Source of the DNA: UBA5018 sp947463165
GTDB lineage: Bacteria > Cyanobacteriota > Cyanobacteriia > PCC-6307 > Cyanobiaceae
DNA: 64,000 nt
Direction of reading: 5' to 3'
Assembly (NCBI GenBank): GCA_943371245.1
Contig: CALRTY020000017.1
Span: 11,724-75,723, forward strand
The notes under the pieces were generated by a model. That model was not told where the DNA came from. It did no database searches and saw only the letters and a program-made list of their open reading frames with translations. Shown here piece by piece: positions 41,575-49,412 of this stretch. The position numbers and the translations under genes were made by a program. Numbering within the stretch: the stretch's first letter is position 1; every line of letters begins with the position of its first letter.

Positions 41575-42503
41575 GTTGGAGAACCGTCTTCGGTGAGGAT
41601 GGGTTGGTCAATTAGCTGAGCCAATGCAGTCGCCGCTTGCCCCAAGCGAGCGATACTCTTAAGCTGTGATCTAGAGTAGTTGCGGCGCAAGATCGAATGC
41701 CGTATCCATGCAATTACACGCGACCACCAACTATTGAGTTTCAACTGTGAGCGCGTGTTCTCCAAAACATGTAGGAATGCTATTTCTGACTTCTCAACGG
41801 CACGAGCAACTTCGTTGGCCCGTGATTCAATAGCATCAAGCTTGAGCCGTGCAATACGGCAGGCCTCAGTAGCGAGAGTCACCTCAGTGGCTTTAGATTC
41901 AATTTCTTTAATCTTTTTGCTAGCCCGTAAATGCAGAAAAACACTTGTAACGGCAACAGCAGGTATCAGGGCAATGCCGCCCAACACTGCAGCACCACCG
42001 GCCATGCCTGCCCCACCAGCGGCAAGTGAGCCGCCACCGAAAAATGCCAAGGTGGCATTCGTAGCCGCGGCACCAGAAAGCCCACTGATGGCGGCGCCTG
42101 TGGACGCCGAGCCGAATGTTCCCACAAGAGCCCATGCTCCCACTGCAGTCGAAGCCCCCACTCCGGCACCTCGCGCAAGTGAACCAACTTGCTCGCCAAA
42201 TCGGATTGTGGAGTCAATATGAGCGAAGTCGATTCTTTGGCCAGCGGCCAACTCTTCTTGACCTAGGAATGATCTTTCTCGAGGAGATAAGGACTTCGTG
42301 ACTTCACGAACACGACGCAGGGATCGGAAAGCCTTTACTTTCGTGGCGACTAGATTTTCAAGCTTTGCAGAAACATGCTCCCTGCGCTCCTCAAGGGCAT
42401 CGTACTCAGCTTGGTATCTTTGGGCTTTGCGTTTAAACTGTCCTAAAGCCGTCTCGACTCGGCCAGAAGCGCCAAATGTTACGATGTTGGTCAAATGATC
42501 CAT
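41571..42503 (-). CDS. Glycine-rich membrane protein flanked by coiled coils
   Basis: A 310-residue protein. Residues 15-95 are charged coiled coil (KRKAQRYQAEYDALEERREH). Residues about 108-190 are a Gly/Ala/Ser-rich hydrophobic block (GAGVGASTAVGAWALVGTFG, GLSGAAATNATLAFFGGGSL, GGIALIPAVAVTSVFL), long enough for two to three packed helices. Residues 195-260 are again coiled coil. I recall the AATNATLAFFGGGSLAAGG block in uncharacterised bacterial proteins. A membrane-perturbing effector is one possibility. First cassette beside the attI-like block at 42645. Confidence 0.7.
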   Translation of the reverse strand: MDHLTNIVTFGASGRVETALGQFKRKAQRYQAEYDALEERREHVSAKLENLVATKVKAFRSLRRVREVTKSLSPRERSFLGQEELAAGQRIDFAHIDSTIRFGEQVGSLARGAGVGASTAVGAWALVGTFGSASTGAAISGLSGAAATNATLAFFGGGSLAAGGAGMAGGAAVLGGIALIPAVAVTSVFLHLRASKKIKEIESKATEVTLATEACRIARLKLDAIESRANEVARAVEKSEIAFLHVLENTRSQLKLNSWWSRVIAWIRHSILRRNYSRSQLKSIARLGQAATALAQLIDQPILTEDGSPT

Positions 42504-42644
42504 TGTACTAGGTTAGCATAGATTGCTATTGCTGTCAATTACCTCAAGGGAGTGGCGGCTTGGGCGCCCACGCGATATAGGAATGAGCGCAACCATGTGA
42601 GTACCCAAGAAGCCCTGCCGAACCGTGAAGCTAACAGGTTTCAG

Positions 42645-42804
42645 GCCGACCCACATAATACCCCCCTTCTACGCTGTTTTGGCCGTCTAAAAGCGGGTGG
42701 CAAGCATCAGGCACCCGTGAGATCAATTGCCATGACAAGAAGTTCACACAAGTCGGAACCATTCCGTATTTGATGGGCGGGTCCGCCTATAAGGGTTCGC
42801 TTTG
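42645..42804. repeat. attI-proximal block, copy at 42.7 kb
   Basis: Aligns with 31618-31783, including ACATAATACCCCCCTTCT, TTTTGGCCGTCTAAAAGC, GCAAGCATCAGGCACCC, CACAAGTCGGAACCATTCC and GGCGGGTCCGCCTATAAGGG. It immediately follows the intI pseudogene in minus-strand direction, so it marks a second integron start. Confidence 0.8.
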
Positions 42805-43087
42805 TTACAAAAGATCGGCAGGGCTGCAAACGCCCAGCGGGCCTCGGTTGAGCACATGGGTGCATATTATCTTGTTATTTACGTTCAGATGGCCCAGTAA
42901 TTCCTGAATCGTACGGATATCTTGACCGCGCTCCAGCAGGTGGGTGGCAAATGAATAACGCTGGGATCCAAGTGATGGCGCCCCTGCCCATCCAGCCAGC
43001 CGCTCCAGCACTGCTCGTACCTCCTCAATGGTGATCACCACCGGCAGCCTTTGGCGCATCCGCGCCCGGATCACACTTTCCAGATCC
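42805..43087 (-). pseudogene. intI pseudogene with large internal deletion
   Basis: The frame reads DLESVIRARMRQRLPVVITI and EEVRAVLERLAG, then jumps to YSFATHLLERGQDIRTIQEL and ends CSPADLL. Compared with the intact IntI, about 150 residues are missing, including R140 and the HxxR box. The catalytic tyrosine is changed (IICTHVL against MIYTHVL). The N-terminal 94 residues are also absent. It cannot be active. Confidence 0.88.
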
Positions 43088-43177
43088 AAGCTGCTGCAGA
43101 GCCAGGCAATCCAGCAGGCGCCAGCTACGGATCCGGGGGCATCGGCGCTCTGGTGTAGCCGCTGATTGGCGGGCGGC

Positions 43178-43382
43178 CTGCCCTTGCCTCAACAAGCTGG
43201 CCTGGACGATCGGGAACGACTTCTGGAGGCTGGCCGTCTGATGCAAGCCGAACTGGAGCGTCTCGGTCTCACAGAAGACGAGCTCGGTGCTGACTTCAAA
43301 GCTTGGCGTCAGCGGCGCCATCAGCCCTGACGCTGGAACGCAAACGACTGGTAGTCGACGCGAGCATCGCTGGGCTGGTCTG
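43178..43382 (+). pseudogene. VapBC-type remnant at the island edge
   Basis: The frame LPLPQQAGLDDRERLLEAGR, LMQAELERLG, LTEDELGADFKAWRQRRHQP ends at TGA 43328-43330 and looks like an antitoxin tail. The overlapping frame from 43327 gives ERKRLVVDASIAGLV, the start of a PIN-domain toxin, which then runs into the duplicated GH3 end. Only the first ~15 residues of the toxin are left. Confidence 0.65.
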
Positions 43383-43403
43383 CAATGGTCAGGGGAATAG
43401 CCC

Positions 43404-43482
43404 TGGGCCACACTGAAGCTGCCGGGGCCCGCCGCCCCGGCGAATTCACCGACTGATCCCCCAGCTGCCCCCGTGATTCGGC
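43404..43482. repeat. Right flanking direct repeat of the island
   Basis: Diverged copy of 14023-14102. Its frame ends RRPGEFTD like the real GH3 C-terminus (RRAGEFTD), followed by the same spacer and the GTG start of the GT2-TPR gene, here functional. Confidence 0.85.
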
Positions 43483-44714
43483 TCAGCCTTTCGATGATCG
43501 TGCGCAATGAGGCGGAGCGGCTGGAGGCTTGCCTGGCTTCGGTGCGGGGCTTTGTCGATGAGCTGGTGCTGCTGGATACCGGCTCCAGCGACGCCACGGT
43601 GGCGATCGCCGAGCGCTGCGGGGCGGTGGTGCATCAGATGGACTGGCCTGGGGATTTTGAGCCGGCCCGCAACGAGGCCCTCAAATATGTGAGCGGCGAT
43701 TGGGTGCTGGTGCTCGATGCCGATGAACAGCTGCTGGAGGAAGCCAAGCAACCGCTGCGCCAGCTGATGGCCCAACCCGAATTGCTGCTGATCAACCTGC
43801 TGCGTTTTGAGCGGGGTGCGCTGCAGTCGCCTTACTCAAATGTGAGCCGGCTGTTTCGCCGCCACCCGGCCATCCACTGGAGTGGCAAGTACCACACGAT
43901 GGTGGACGACAGCGTGGTGGCCCTGATCGCCAGGGAACCCCACTGGCGCATCGCCGACTGTCCGCTGCCGGCCCTGGTTCATGACGGCTACCGGCCCGAG
44001 CTGCTGGCCGATGGCGCCAAGGCCGCCAGGTTGCGGGCGGCGATGGAGGCCGAGCTGGCGATCAAGCCCGGCGACCCCTACGCCTGCGCCAAGCTCGGCA
44101 GCCTGGAGGTGAACGAAGGCAACCGGCGGCGGGGCATCGAGCTGTTGCGGCTGGGCCTGGCCCACTGCCCCCCAGACGCCCAGCCGGAGCGCTACGAATT
44201 GCTGCTGCACCTGGCCATTGCTACGGGCACTGCTACAGGGATGGCTACGGGAATGGCGATGGGCCCGGCTAGTCAGCAGGAGAGCATCGCCCTCTATCGC
44301 CAGGCCCTGGCCCTGCCGCTGCCGGCCCGGCTAACCCTGGCGGCACGGCTCAACCTGGCCCAAGCGCTGCTGGAGCAGGGGGAAACTGAGGAGGCTGCCG
44401 CCCTTGCCAGAGGCGCCTGCCAGGCCGCCCCGGAACTGGCCCTGGCCTGGTTCCAGCTGGGGGTGATCGAGCGCCAGCGGGGCCAGCTGGCGGCCGCCAT
44501 CGCCGCCTACCGCCAGGCCCTGCAGCTGGATCCAAACACGGCGGCCAGCCATCAAAACCTGGCGGTCTGCCTGCTGCTTGCCGGCGACATCCCAGGCTGC
44601 CGCCAGGGTTTCAGCAGCGCCATTCGCCTGCTGCAACAACAGGGCCGCACCAGCGAAGCAGCGGCCCTGCTCCAGCAGGCGGGCAGTCTGGTGAAGCTGG
44701 AGTTGACGCCATGA
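43473..44714 (+). CDS. Family 2 glycosyltransferase with TPR repeats
   Basis: A 413-residue protein from a GTG start. Residues 1-200 are a GT2 SunS/WaaE-like domain (LSMIVRNEAERLEACLASV, ELVLLDTGSSDAT, WVLVLDADEQL). Residues about 195-405 are TPR units (AAIAAYRQALQLDPNTAASHQNLAVCLLLAG). A TGTATGMATGMAMG stretch is a minisatellite insertion. It is followed by hemD with a four-base overlap. Target unknown. Confidence 0.83.
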   Translation: MIRLSLSMIVRNEAERLEACLASVRGFVDELVLLDTGSSDATVAIAERCGAVVHQMDWPGDFEPARNEALKYVSGDWVLVLDADEQLLEEAKQPLRQLMAQPELLLINLLRFERGALQSPYSNVSRLFRRHPAIHWSGKYHTMVDDSVVALIAREPHWRIADCPLPALVHDGYRPELLADGAKAARLRAAMEAELAIKPGDPYACAKLGSLEVNEGNRRRGIELLRLGLAHCPPDAQPERYELLLHLAIATGTATGMATGMAMGPASQQESIALYRQALALPLPARLTLAARLNLAQALLEQGETEEAAALARGACQAAPELALAWFQLGVIERQRGQLAAAIAAYRQALQLDPNTAASHQNLAVCLLLAGDIPGCRQGFSSAIRLLQQQGRTSEAAALLQQAGSLVKLELTP

Positions 44715-45544
44715 GCCACCCATCTGATGCCAGCCCGCTGGCGGGCCGCACGATCGCGGTGACCCGCGCCGAAAGCCAACTGGCAGAAGCGCGCCACCTG
44801 TTCGAGCGGGCCGGCGCCACCGTGGTGGATCTGCCCGCCCTGGTGGTAACCCCGCCCCAGAGCTGGGGCCCCCTCGACGACGCCCTGGAAGAGCTGGACA
44901 GCTTCCACTGGCTGGTGTTCTCCAGCGGCAATGGCGTGGAGGCGGTGGAGCAGCGGCTCAGGCGCCGCGGCCAGAGCCTGGCCCACCGGCCCGCCTCCTT
45001 GAAGCTGGCGGCGGTGGGCCGCAAGACCGCCGCCCAGCTGGAAGCCCTGGGAGCCCCTGCGGACTTCGTGCCGCCCAGCTTTGTGGCCGAGAGCCTGATC
45101 GATCACTTCCCCGTTTCGGGTTGGGGATTGCGGCTGCTGCTGCCCCGGGTGGAAAGTGGCGGCCGCAGCCTGCTGGCGGAGGCCTTCGGGGCGGCGGGGT
45201 CCCGGGTGGTGGAGGTGGCCGCCTACGAAACCGCCTGCCCCCAGGGCCTGCCCAGCGCCGCCCAACTGGCCCTAGACCAAGGCCGCATCGATGCGATCAC
45301 CTTCAGCAGCGGCAAAACCGTGAGCCACACCTGCCAGCTGCTGGCCCAGGCCTACGGGGAGAATTGGCAGCAATGCCTGGCCGATATCGCCCTGGTATCG
45401 ATCGGTCCGCAGACCAGCCAGCGCTGCCGCGAACTGCTGGGCCGCCTCGATGGGGAAGCAAATCCCCACGACCTGCAGGGCCTGGTGGATGCCTGCAGTA
45501 TTGCCCTAGCCCAGCGACCCCCTAAGCAAGCGCTGGCCCCCTAG
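44711..45544 (+). CDS. hemD: Uroporphyrinogen-III synthase
   Basis: A 277-residue protein: LAGRTIAVTRAESQLAEARHLFERAGATVVDLPAL, WLVFSSGNGVEAV, AAVGRKTAAQLEALG, LLLPRVESGG and DAITFSSGKTVSHTCQLL cover both Rossmann-like halves of HemD. It closes hydroxymethylbilane to the asymmetric ring for haem, chlorophyll and bilin synthesis. ATGA overlap with the gene upstream. Confidence 0.9.
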   Translation: MSHPSDASPLAGRTIAVTRAESQLAEARHLFERAGATVVDLPALVVTPPQSWGPLDDALEELDSFHWLVFSSGNGVEAVEQRLRRRGQSLAHRPASLKLAAVGRKTAAQLEALGAPADFVPPSFVAESLIDHFPVSGWGLRLLLPRVESGGRSLLAEAFGAAGSRVVEVAAYETACPQGLPSAAQLALDQGRIDAITFSSGKTVSHTCQLLAQAYGENWQQCLADIALVSIGPQTSQRCRELLGRLDGEANPHDLQGLVDACSIALAQRPPKQALAP

Positions 45545-45551
45545 GGCAGCC

Positions 45552-46172
45552 CTAGAGCTGTATCGGCAACAGCCGCTGGCCCTGGCTGAGGGTGAGTACA
45601 CCGCGCTGCAGGTCGATGCCAGCCACACTCCAGCCAGCGGGCAGCAGCTTGGTGTTGCGGCCACCGCGGTCCCCCTGGCGCAAACTGCCACTGAGCTCCC
45701 CTAGCTGCACCAGGGCCTGGGGTCTGGAGCCAGTGCTCACCACACCCGTGAAGCGAAAGTTCTCCGGCAGGGCCAGCGGCACCACGCTGGAAACTGGCAC
45801 CGCCACCGGCGGTGAACTGAACGGATCCCGCCGGCCGGAGCCCATGGCAGCCACCACCAGGTCGGGGCTGGGCAGGGGCGTCAGCCCTGCAATGGCTGGT
45901 AGACCAGCTGCGGGAGGCTGCTTGGCGGCGGGCTGCTTGGCGGTAGCTTCCGGATCCTTAGCCGTAAAACTGGATAACGGCCGCAGGCCAGTCTGCGGCG
46001 CGGGCAGCAGCTCAATCTTCTGTGCAGGAGGTTGGCCGCTGTTGTTTTTGAACTGGTCTAGAAAGGGCAGGTTCGAACAGCCAGCCACCAGGGCTAGGGG
46101 CCCCAGGGCCAAAAAGGCGGCCAAGGGCCTGGCCGGCAGCAGATGGGCCAACCGGCAGCGGAATTCAGCCAT
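45552..46172 (-). CDS. Putative lipoprotein, PilP-like C-terminus
   Basis: A 206-residue protein: a signal peptide with lipobox LVAGC, a low-complexity linker (ATAKQPAAKQPPAAG), then RRDPFSSPPVAVPV and a beta-rich domain (FRFTGVVSTGSRPQALVQLG, LSQGQRLLPIQL). The RDPF block and OB-like C-terminus resemble PilP-type pilus lipoproteins, but the match is weak. The ATG at 46172 overlaps the SRPBCC gene. Confidence 0.6.
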   Translation of the reverse strand: MAEFRCRLAHLLPARPLAAFLALGPLALVAGCSNLPFLDQFKNNSGQPPAQKIELLPAPQTGLRPLSSFTAKDPEATAKQPAAKQPPAAGLPAIAGLTPLPSPDLVVAAMGSGRRDPFSSPPVAVPVSSVVPLALPENFRFTGVVSTGSRPQALVQLGELSGSLRQGDRGGRNTKLLPAGWSVAGIDLQRGVLTLSQGQRLLPIQL

Positions 46173-46605
46173 CACGCTCCACCAGGTCTCGAAAGCGGTC
46201 AAGGTTGGCCTGCAGCTCCTTCGTGACGATCCCCCCCAGGATGGTGGGTTCCATCAATGGTGCCAAGACCCCGGGCAACTCGTAGCTCACCGTTAACTTC
46301 ACGGCGGTGAGGTTAGGAGCCTGGGGATAAAAACGCACGGCCCCCCGGGTGGGCAGGCCGCCCACCGATTCCCAGTGCAATTGCTGGGCCTCAACCCGGC
46401 TGGCGATGCGGGCCTGCCAGTGGAAGCGAAACCCTTGGGCCACCAGGGTCCAGTCGGTGAGATCTGGATCGTGGGGCACCGTGACCACCGACTCAATCCA
46501 ACGCATCCACTGGGGCATCGCCTCCAGATCACTCCACACCTGCCACACCCGCTCCACCGGGGCGTTGATCTCCGTGGTGACGCTGTGCTCGAGCCAACGG
46601 CCCAT
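46165..46605 (-). CDS. SRPBCC-family protein (polyketide cyclase-like)
   Basis: A 146-residue protein: LEHSVTTEINAPVERVWQVWSDLEAMPQWMRWIESV is the SRPBCC opening and GGLPTRGAVRFYPQ and the C-terminal helix TKELQANLDRFRDLVE complete the START-like fold. In cyanobacteria it often sits next to the carotenoid desaturase gene, as here; the role is unknown. Confidence 0.85.
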   Translation of the reverse strand: MGRWLEHSVTTEINAPVERVWQVWSDLEAMPQWMRWIESVVTVPHDPDLTDWTLVAQGFRFHWQARIASRVEAQQLHWESVGGLPTRGAVRFYPQAPNLTAVKLTVSYELPGVLAPLMEPTILGGIVTKELQANLDRFRDLVERDG

Positions 46606-46637
46606 GGGATTTACGCGAGGGGGCAAGGAGCTGGGAT

Positions 46638-48215
46638 TCAGGCCGCCAGGGGCTGAACAGGGGTGGCGGTGGCGGCGTTGGCGACCAGGTTGGCCCCTTT
46701 ACCCAGGATGGCAGCGGCAGCCAACTTGCCGCTCATCGTGGCGCCTTCCATCGAATCGATGTAGTCCTGGCGGGTGTAGCTGCCGGCCAGGAAAAAATTG
46801 GCCACCGGCGTGCTCTGCTCGGGGCGATAGGGCTCCATGCCGGGGGCTTCTCGATAGAGCGACTGGGCCAACTTGACCACATTGCTCCAAACCAGCTTGA
46901 GCGGGCGAGCCGAAGGGAACAGCTCCCGCACCTGGGCATCGGTGTGGGCGACGATCTGCTCGCTGCTCTTGGCGATCCAGGGATCGCCGGGGGTGAGCAC
47001 ACACTGCAACAGCGAACCCACACCTGGCTTGCGGTAGTCGGCGGGACTGGCCAGGGCCAAATCGGCAAAACAGCTGAAATCCGCGTCGGCTGTGTAGAGC
47101 AAATTATCGAGGCCAGCGGGTCGATCCAGGTCGCGGCGGGCGCGGCTGGCCTCGGCGCCCTCGCCCAGCTCGGTAACCCAGCCGTCGTAGCGCAACTGCA
47201 CCGTGGCCACCGGCACAGCATCCAGCTTATAAATGTTGTCGAACTGGGGATAACGGCGCCAGGCCTCCGGAATGATGCGCTGAATGCCAGGCACATCGCA
47301 GGCCGCCAGGTAGGCATCGGCCTGCACCTGAATCTGACCATCAGGGGTGCCCAGAGTGAGCCCGGTAACGCGGCTAGCGCCAGCTGCAGCAAGGCCAGGG
47401 GCCAAGCCATTAGCTGAATCATCCTGACCGGAATCCCCTTGGCCAGCCTGATTTAGCTGGCCAGACAAATCAAAGTGAATCTGGCTGACGCGGTGGCGCA
47501 GGTGCAGCCTGCCACCGCGGGCCTGGATGTAATCCAGGATCGGGCCCGTGAGCCAACGATGGGGCGAACCCTTCAATAAATTCAGCTTTGACGCCTCTGT
47601 TTTTGCCGCAAACATCATGAAGATGGTGAGCATGCAGCGCGCCGAAATCGCCTCACAATCAATAAAACCGAGGGCATAGGCGATTGGATTCCAGAGGCGG
47701 CGGATGCTCTGTTCACTGCCGCCATGGCCGACAAACCACTGCTGGAAGCTGATCCGATCCAGGTCGCGGATCACAGTCATCGCACCCTCGTAGTCCACCA
47801 GGCCACGCACTATCGGACTGGTGCCCAGGGCAAGGGCATTGCGCAACTTATCGAGCCAATCGAGCTGGGAGGTGGTAAAGAAAGCCTTCAGGCCATTGAA
47901 GGGCGCACCCAGGGCAAAGCGAAAATCGAGACTGCGCAGATCCCCACCGCGATTAACAAACAGATGGTGGTGCTCCTTGGGCAGCAGGTTATCGATCGCC
48001 CCCACCTTGCGCATCAGGGCAAATAGGTTGGCATAGTTATAGAAAAACACGTGCAACCCCATCTCGATGTGGTTGCCATCGGCATCCTCCCAGCTGCCCA
48101 CCTTGCCGCCCAGGAACGGCCTTGCCTCGTAGAGGTCCACCTGGTGGCCGGCATCCACCAGATCCACCGCCGCCGCCAAGCCGGCCAAACCCGCACCAAC
48201 GATGGCGACCCGCAC
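46638..48215 (-). CDS. zds: 9,9'-di-cis-zeta-carotene desaturase
   Basis: A 525-residue flavoprotein: MRVAIVGAGLAGLAAAVDLVDAGH is the FAD-binding motif; GLHVFFYNYANLFALMRKVG, NRGGDLRSLDFRF and ARCMLTIFMMFAAKTEASKLNLLKG are typical of plant-type ZDS/CrtQ. It converts zeta-carotene to lycopene. A Gly/Asp/Ser-rich insertion (NQAGQGDSGQDDSANG) at about residues 260-280 is absent from the usual family and looks like another repeat expansion. Divergent from the IscA-type gene. Confidence 0.93.
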   Translation of the reverse strand: MRVAIVGAGLAGLAAAVDLVDAGHQVDLYEARPFLGGKVGSWEDADGNHIEMGLHVFFYNYANLFALMRKVGAIDNLLPKEHHHLFVNRGGDLRSLDFRFALGAPFNGLKAFFTTSQLDWLDKLRNALALGTSPIVRGLVDYEGAMTVIRDLDRISFQQWFVGHGGSEQSIRRLWNPIAYALGFIDCEAISARCMLTIFMMFAAKTEASKLNLLKGSPHRWLTGPILDYIQARGGRLHLRHRVSQIHFDLSGQLNQAGQGDSGQDDSANGLAPGLAAAGASRVTGLTLGTPDGQIQVQADAYLAACDVPGIQRIIPEAWRRYPQFDNIYKLDAVPVATVQLRYDGWVTELGEGAEASRARRDLDRPAGLDNLLYTADADFSCFADLALASPADYRKPGVGSLLQCVLTPGDPWIAKSSEQIVAHTDAQVRELFPSARPLKLVWSNVVKLAQSLYREAPGMEPYRPEQSTPVANFFLAGSYTRQDYIDSMEGATMSGKLAAAAILGKGANLVANAATATPVQPLAA

Positions 48216-48350
48216 CCCGTTACCTCAAAATTTTTCTTAACTCTATGGAGCGGGCCCTCAGTTCGACTTAGCTGCGCCCCCTACCCCCCAGCTGGCCGGC
48301 CTGCCTAGAGTTGTGATGCCGGATCCCAGAGCGCACCGCTCCCCACCGCC

Positions 48351-48806
48351 ATGACCGCCGAGACGGCAACCTCCCAAACAGCCCCCGCCCAAACAGCCAC
48401 CCCACAAACAGAAACCGTCCCAACAGCCAGCCCAGTGGCCACCGTCACCGACCGCGATGGCAAGGGAATTCTGATCACCGAGACCGCGGTGAAGCAGCTG
48501 GGGCAGCTGATCGGCCAACAGGGCGACAACAAGGTGTTGCGGGTGGGCGTGCGCTCCGGCGGCTGCAGCGGCATGAGTTACACGATGGATTTCATCGAGG
48601 CGGCAGCGATCCGCCCCGACGACGCCAGCTATGCCTACGAACCCGAGGGGGTGGCGCCGTTTCGGGTGGTCTGCGATCCCAAGAGCCTGCTGTACATCTA
48701 CGGGATGCAGCTGGATTTCTCCACCTCCCTGATCGGCGGCGGTTTCAACTTCACCAACCCCAACGCCACCCAGACCTGCGGCTGCGGCAGCTCCTTCAAC
48801 GTCTGA
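48351..48806 (+). CDS. IscA/SufA-type iron-sulfur assembly protein
   Basis: The 151-residue protein has a Thr/Ala/Pro-rich N-terminal 35 residues, then KGILITETAVKQLGQLI, VGVRSGGCSGMSYTMDF and the C-terminal CGCGSSF, giving the three cysteines of A-type carriers. The family delivers iron or Fe-S clusters to apo-proteins. The PQTATPQTETVP stretch is low complexity. Confidence 0.92.
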   Translation: MTAETATSQTAPAQTATPQTETVPTASPVATVTDRDGKGILITETAVKQLGQLIGQQGDNKVLRVGVRSGGCSGMSYTMDFIEAAAIRPDDASYAYEPEGVAPFRVVCDPKSLLYIYGMQLDFSTSLIGGGFNFTNPNATQTCGCGSSFNV

Positions 48807-48893
48807 GCTGGCCGGCTGGCTAACCGCCTTGGCTTGGGGGGCTCACCAGCGGCATGGGAATCTGACTCCATAGCCGATTGATCCGCCGCTGCC

Positions 48894-49361
48894 ATGACGG
48901 CCTCCAGCCCCGAGACGGCCTCCAGCCCAGAAGCCCAGACAACCCCGAGCGGCGAGTCGCTGTTCGAGCAGGCCATTGGCCGCTACAGCGCCGGTGCGCC
49001 GATCGATAGCCTGATCGCAGACTTCAGCGCCATCACCGAACAGGCCCCGCGCCATTCAGCGGGCTGGACCTGCCTGGCCTGGTTGCAGCTGCTGGCCGAC
49101 CAACCGCTGGCGGCGATGAAATCCGCCAAGGTGGCGGTGCGACTGAACCCCCAGGATCCCCAGAGCCGCATCAACCTCAGCCTGGCGATGCTCGAAACCG
49201 GCACCAAGGGGGTGCGTGAACATATCGACCTGGCCCGAAAGGTGCTGGCCCTAGCGCCGGAATTGGCCACTGAACTGCAGGATTCAATCGCCGATGGGCT
49301 GGCCCGCAAACCCAACTGGCAGGCCATGCTCAAGGTGCAGGCTTGGCTCCAGGAAAATTGA
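48894..49361 (+). CDS. TPR-containing protein
   Basis: A 155-residue protein. SLFEQAIGRYSAGAPIDSLI, SAGWTCLAWLQLLADQPLAAMKSAKVAVRLNPQDPQSRINLSLAML are TPR units. Conserved in cyanobacteria near iscA as I recall; partner unknown. The first 22 residues are low complexity. Confidence 0.78.
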   Translation: MTASSPETASSPEAQTTPSGESLFEQAIGRYSAGAPIDSLIADFSAITEQAPRHSAGWTCLAWLQLLADQPLAAMKSAKVAVRLNPQDPQSRINLSLAMLETGTKGVREHIDLARKVLALAPELATELQDSIADGLARKPNWQAMLKVQAWLQEN

Positions 49362-49412
49362 GCTAGGGCTAAGGCTGGCTTGAATTGGTCGAGTTGTTGA
49401 GTTTTTGAGTCG

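Noticed and set aside
14159..42800. Possible CRISPR array from recurring palindromes
   Set aside because: The repeats are few, unevenly spaced and separated by genes; box structure fits attC. No Cas1 or other Cas gene is present; the Cas2-like call at 29338 is a fold guess only.
43025..43597. Minus-strand 190-codon ORF across the right island edge
   Set aside because: It joins unrelated pieces (intI pseudogene, VapBC remnant, GT2 start) in antisense.
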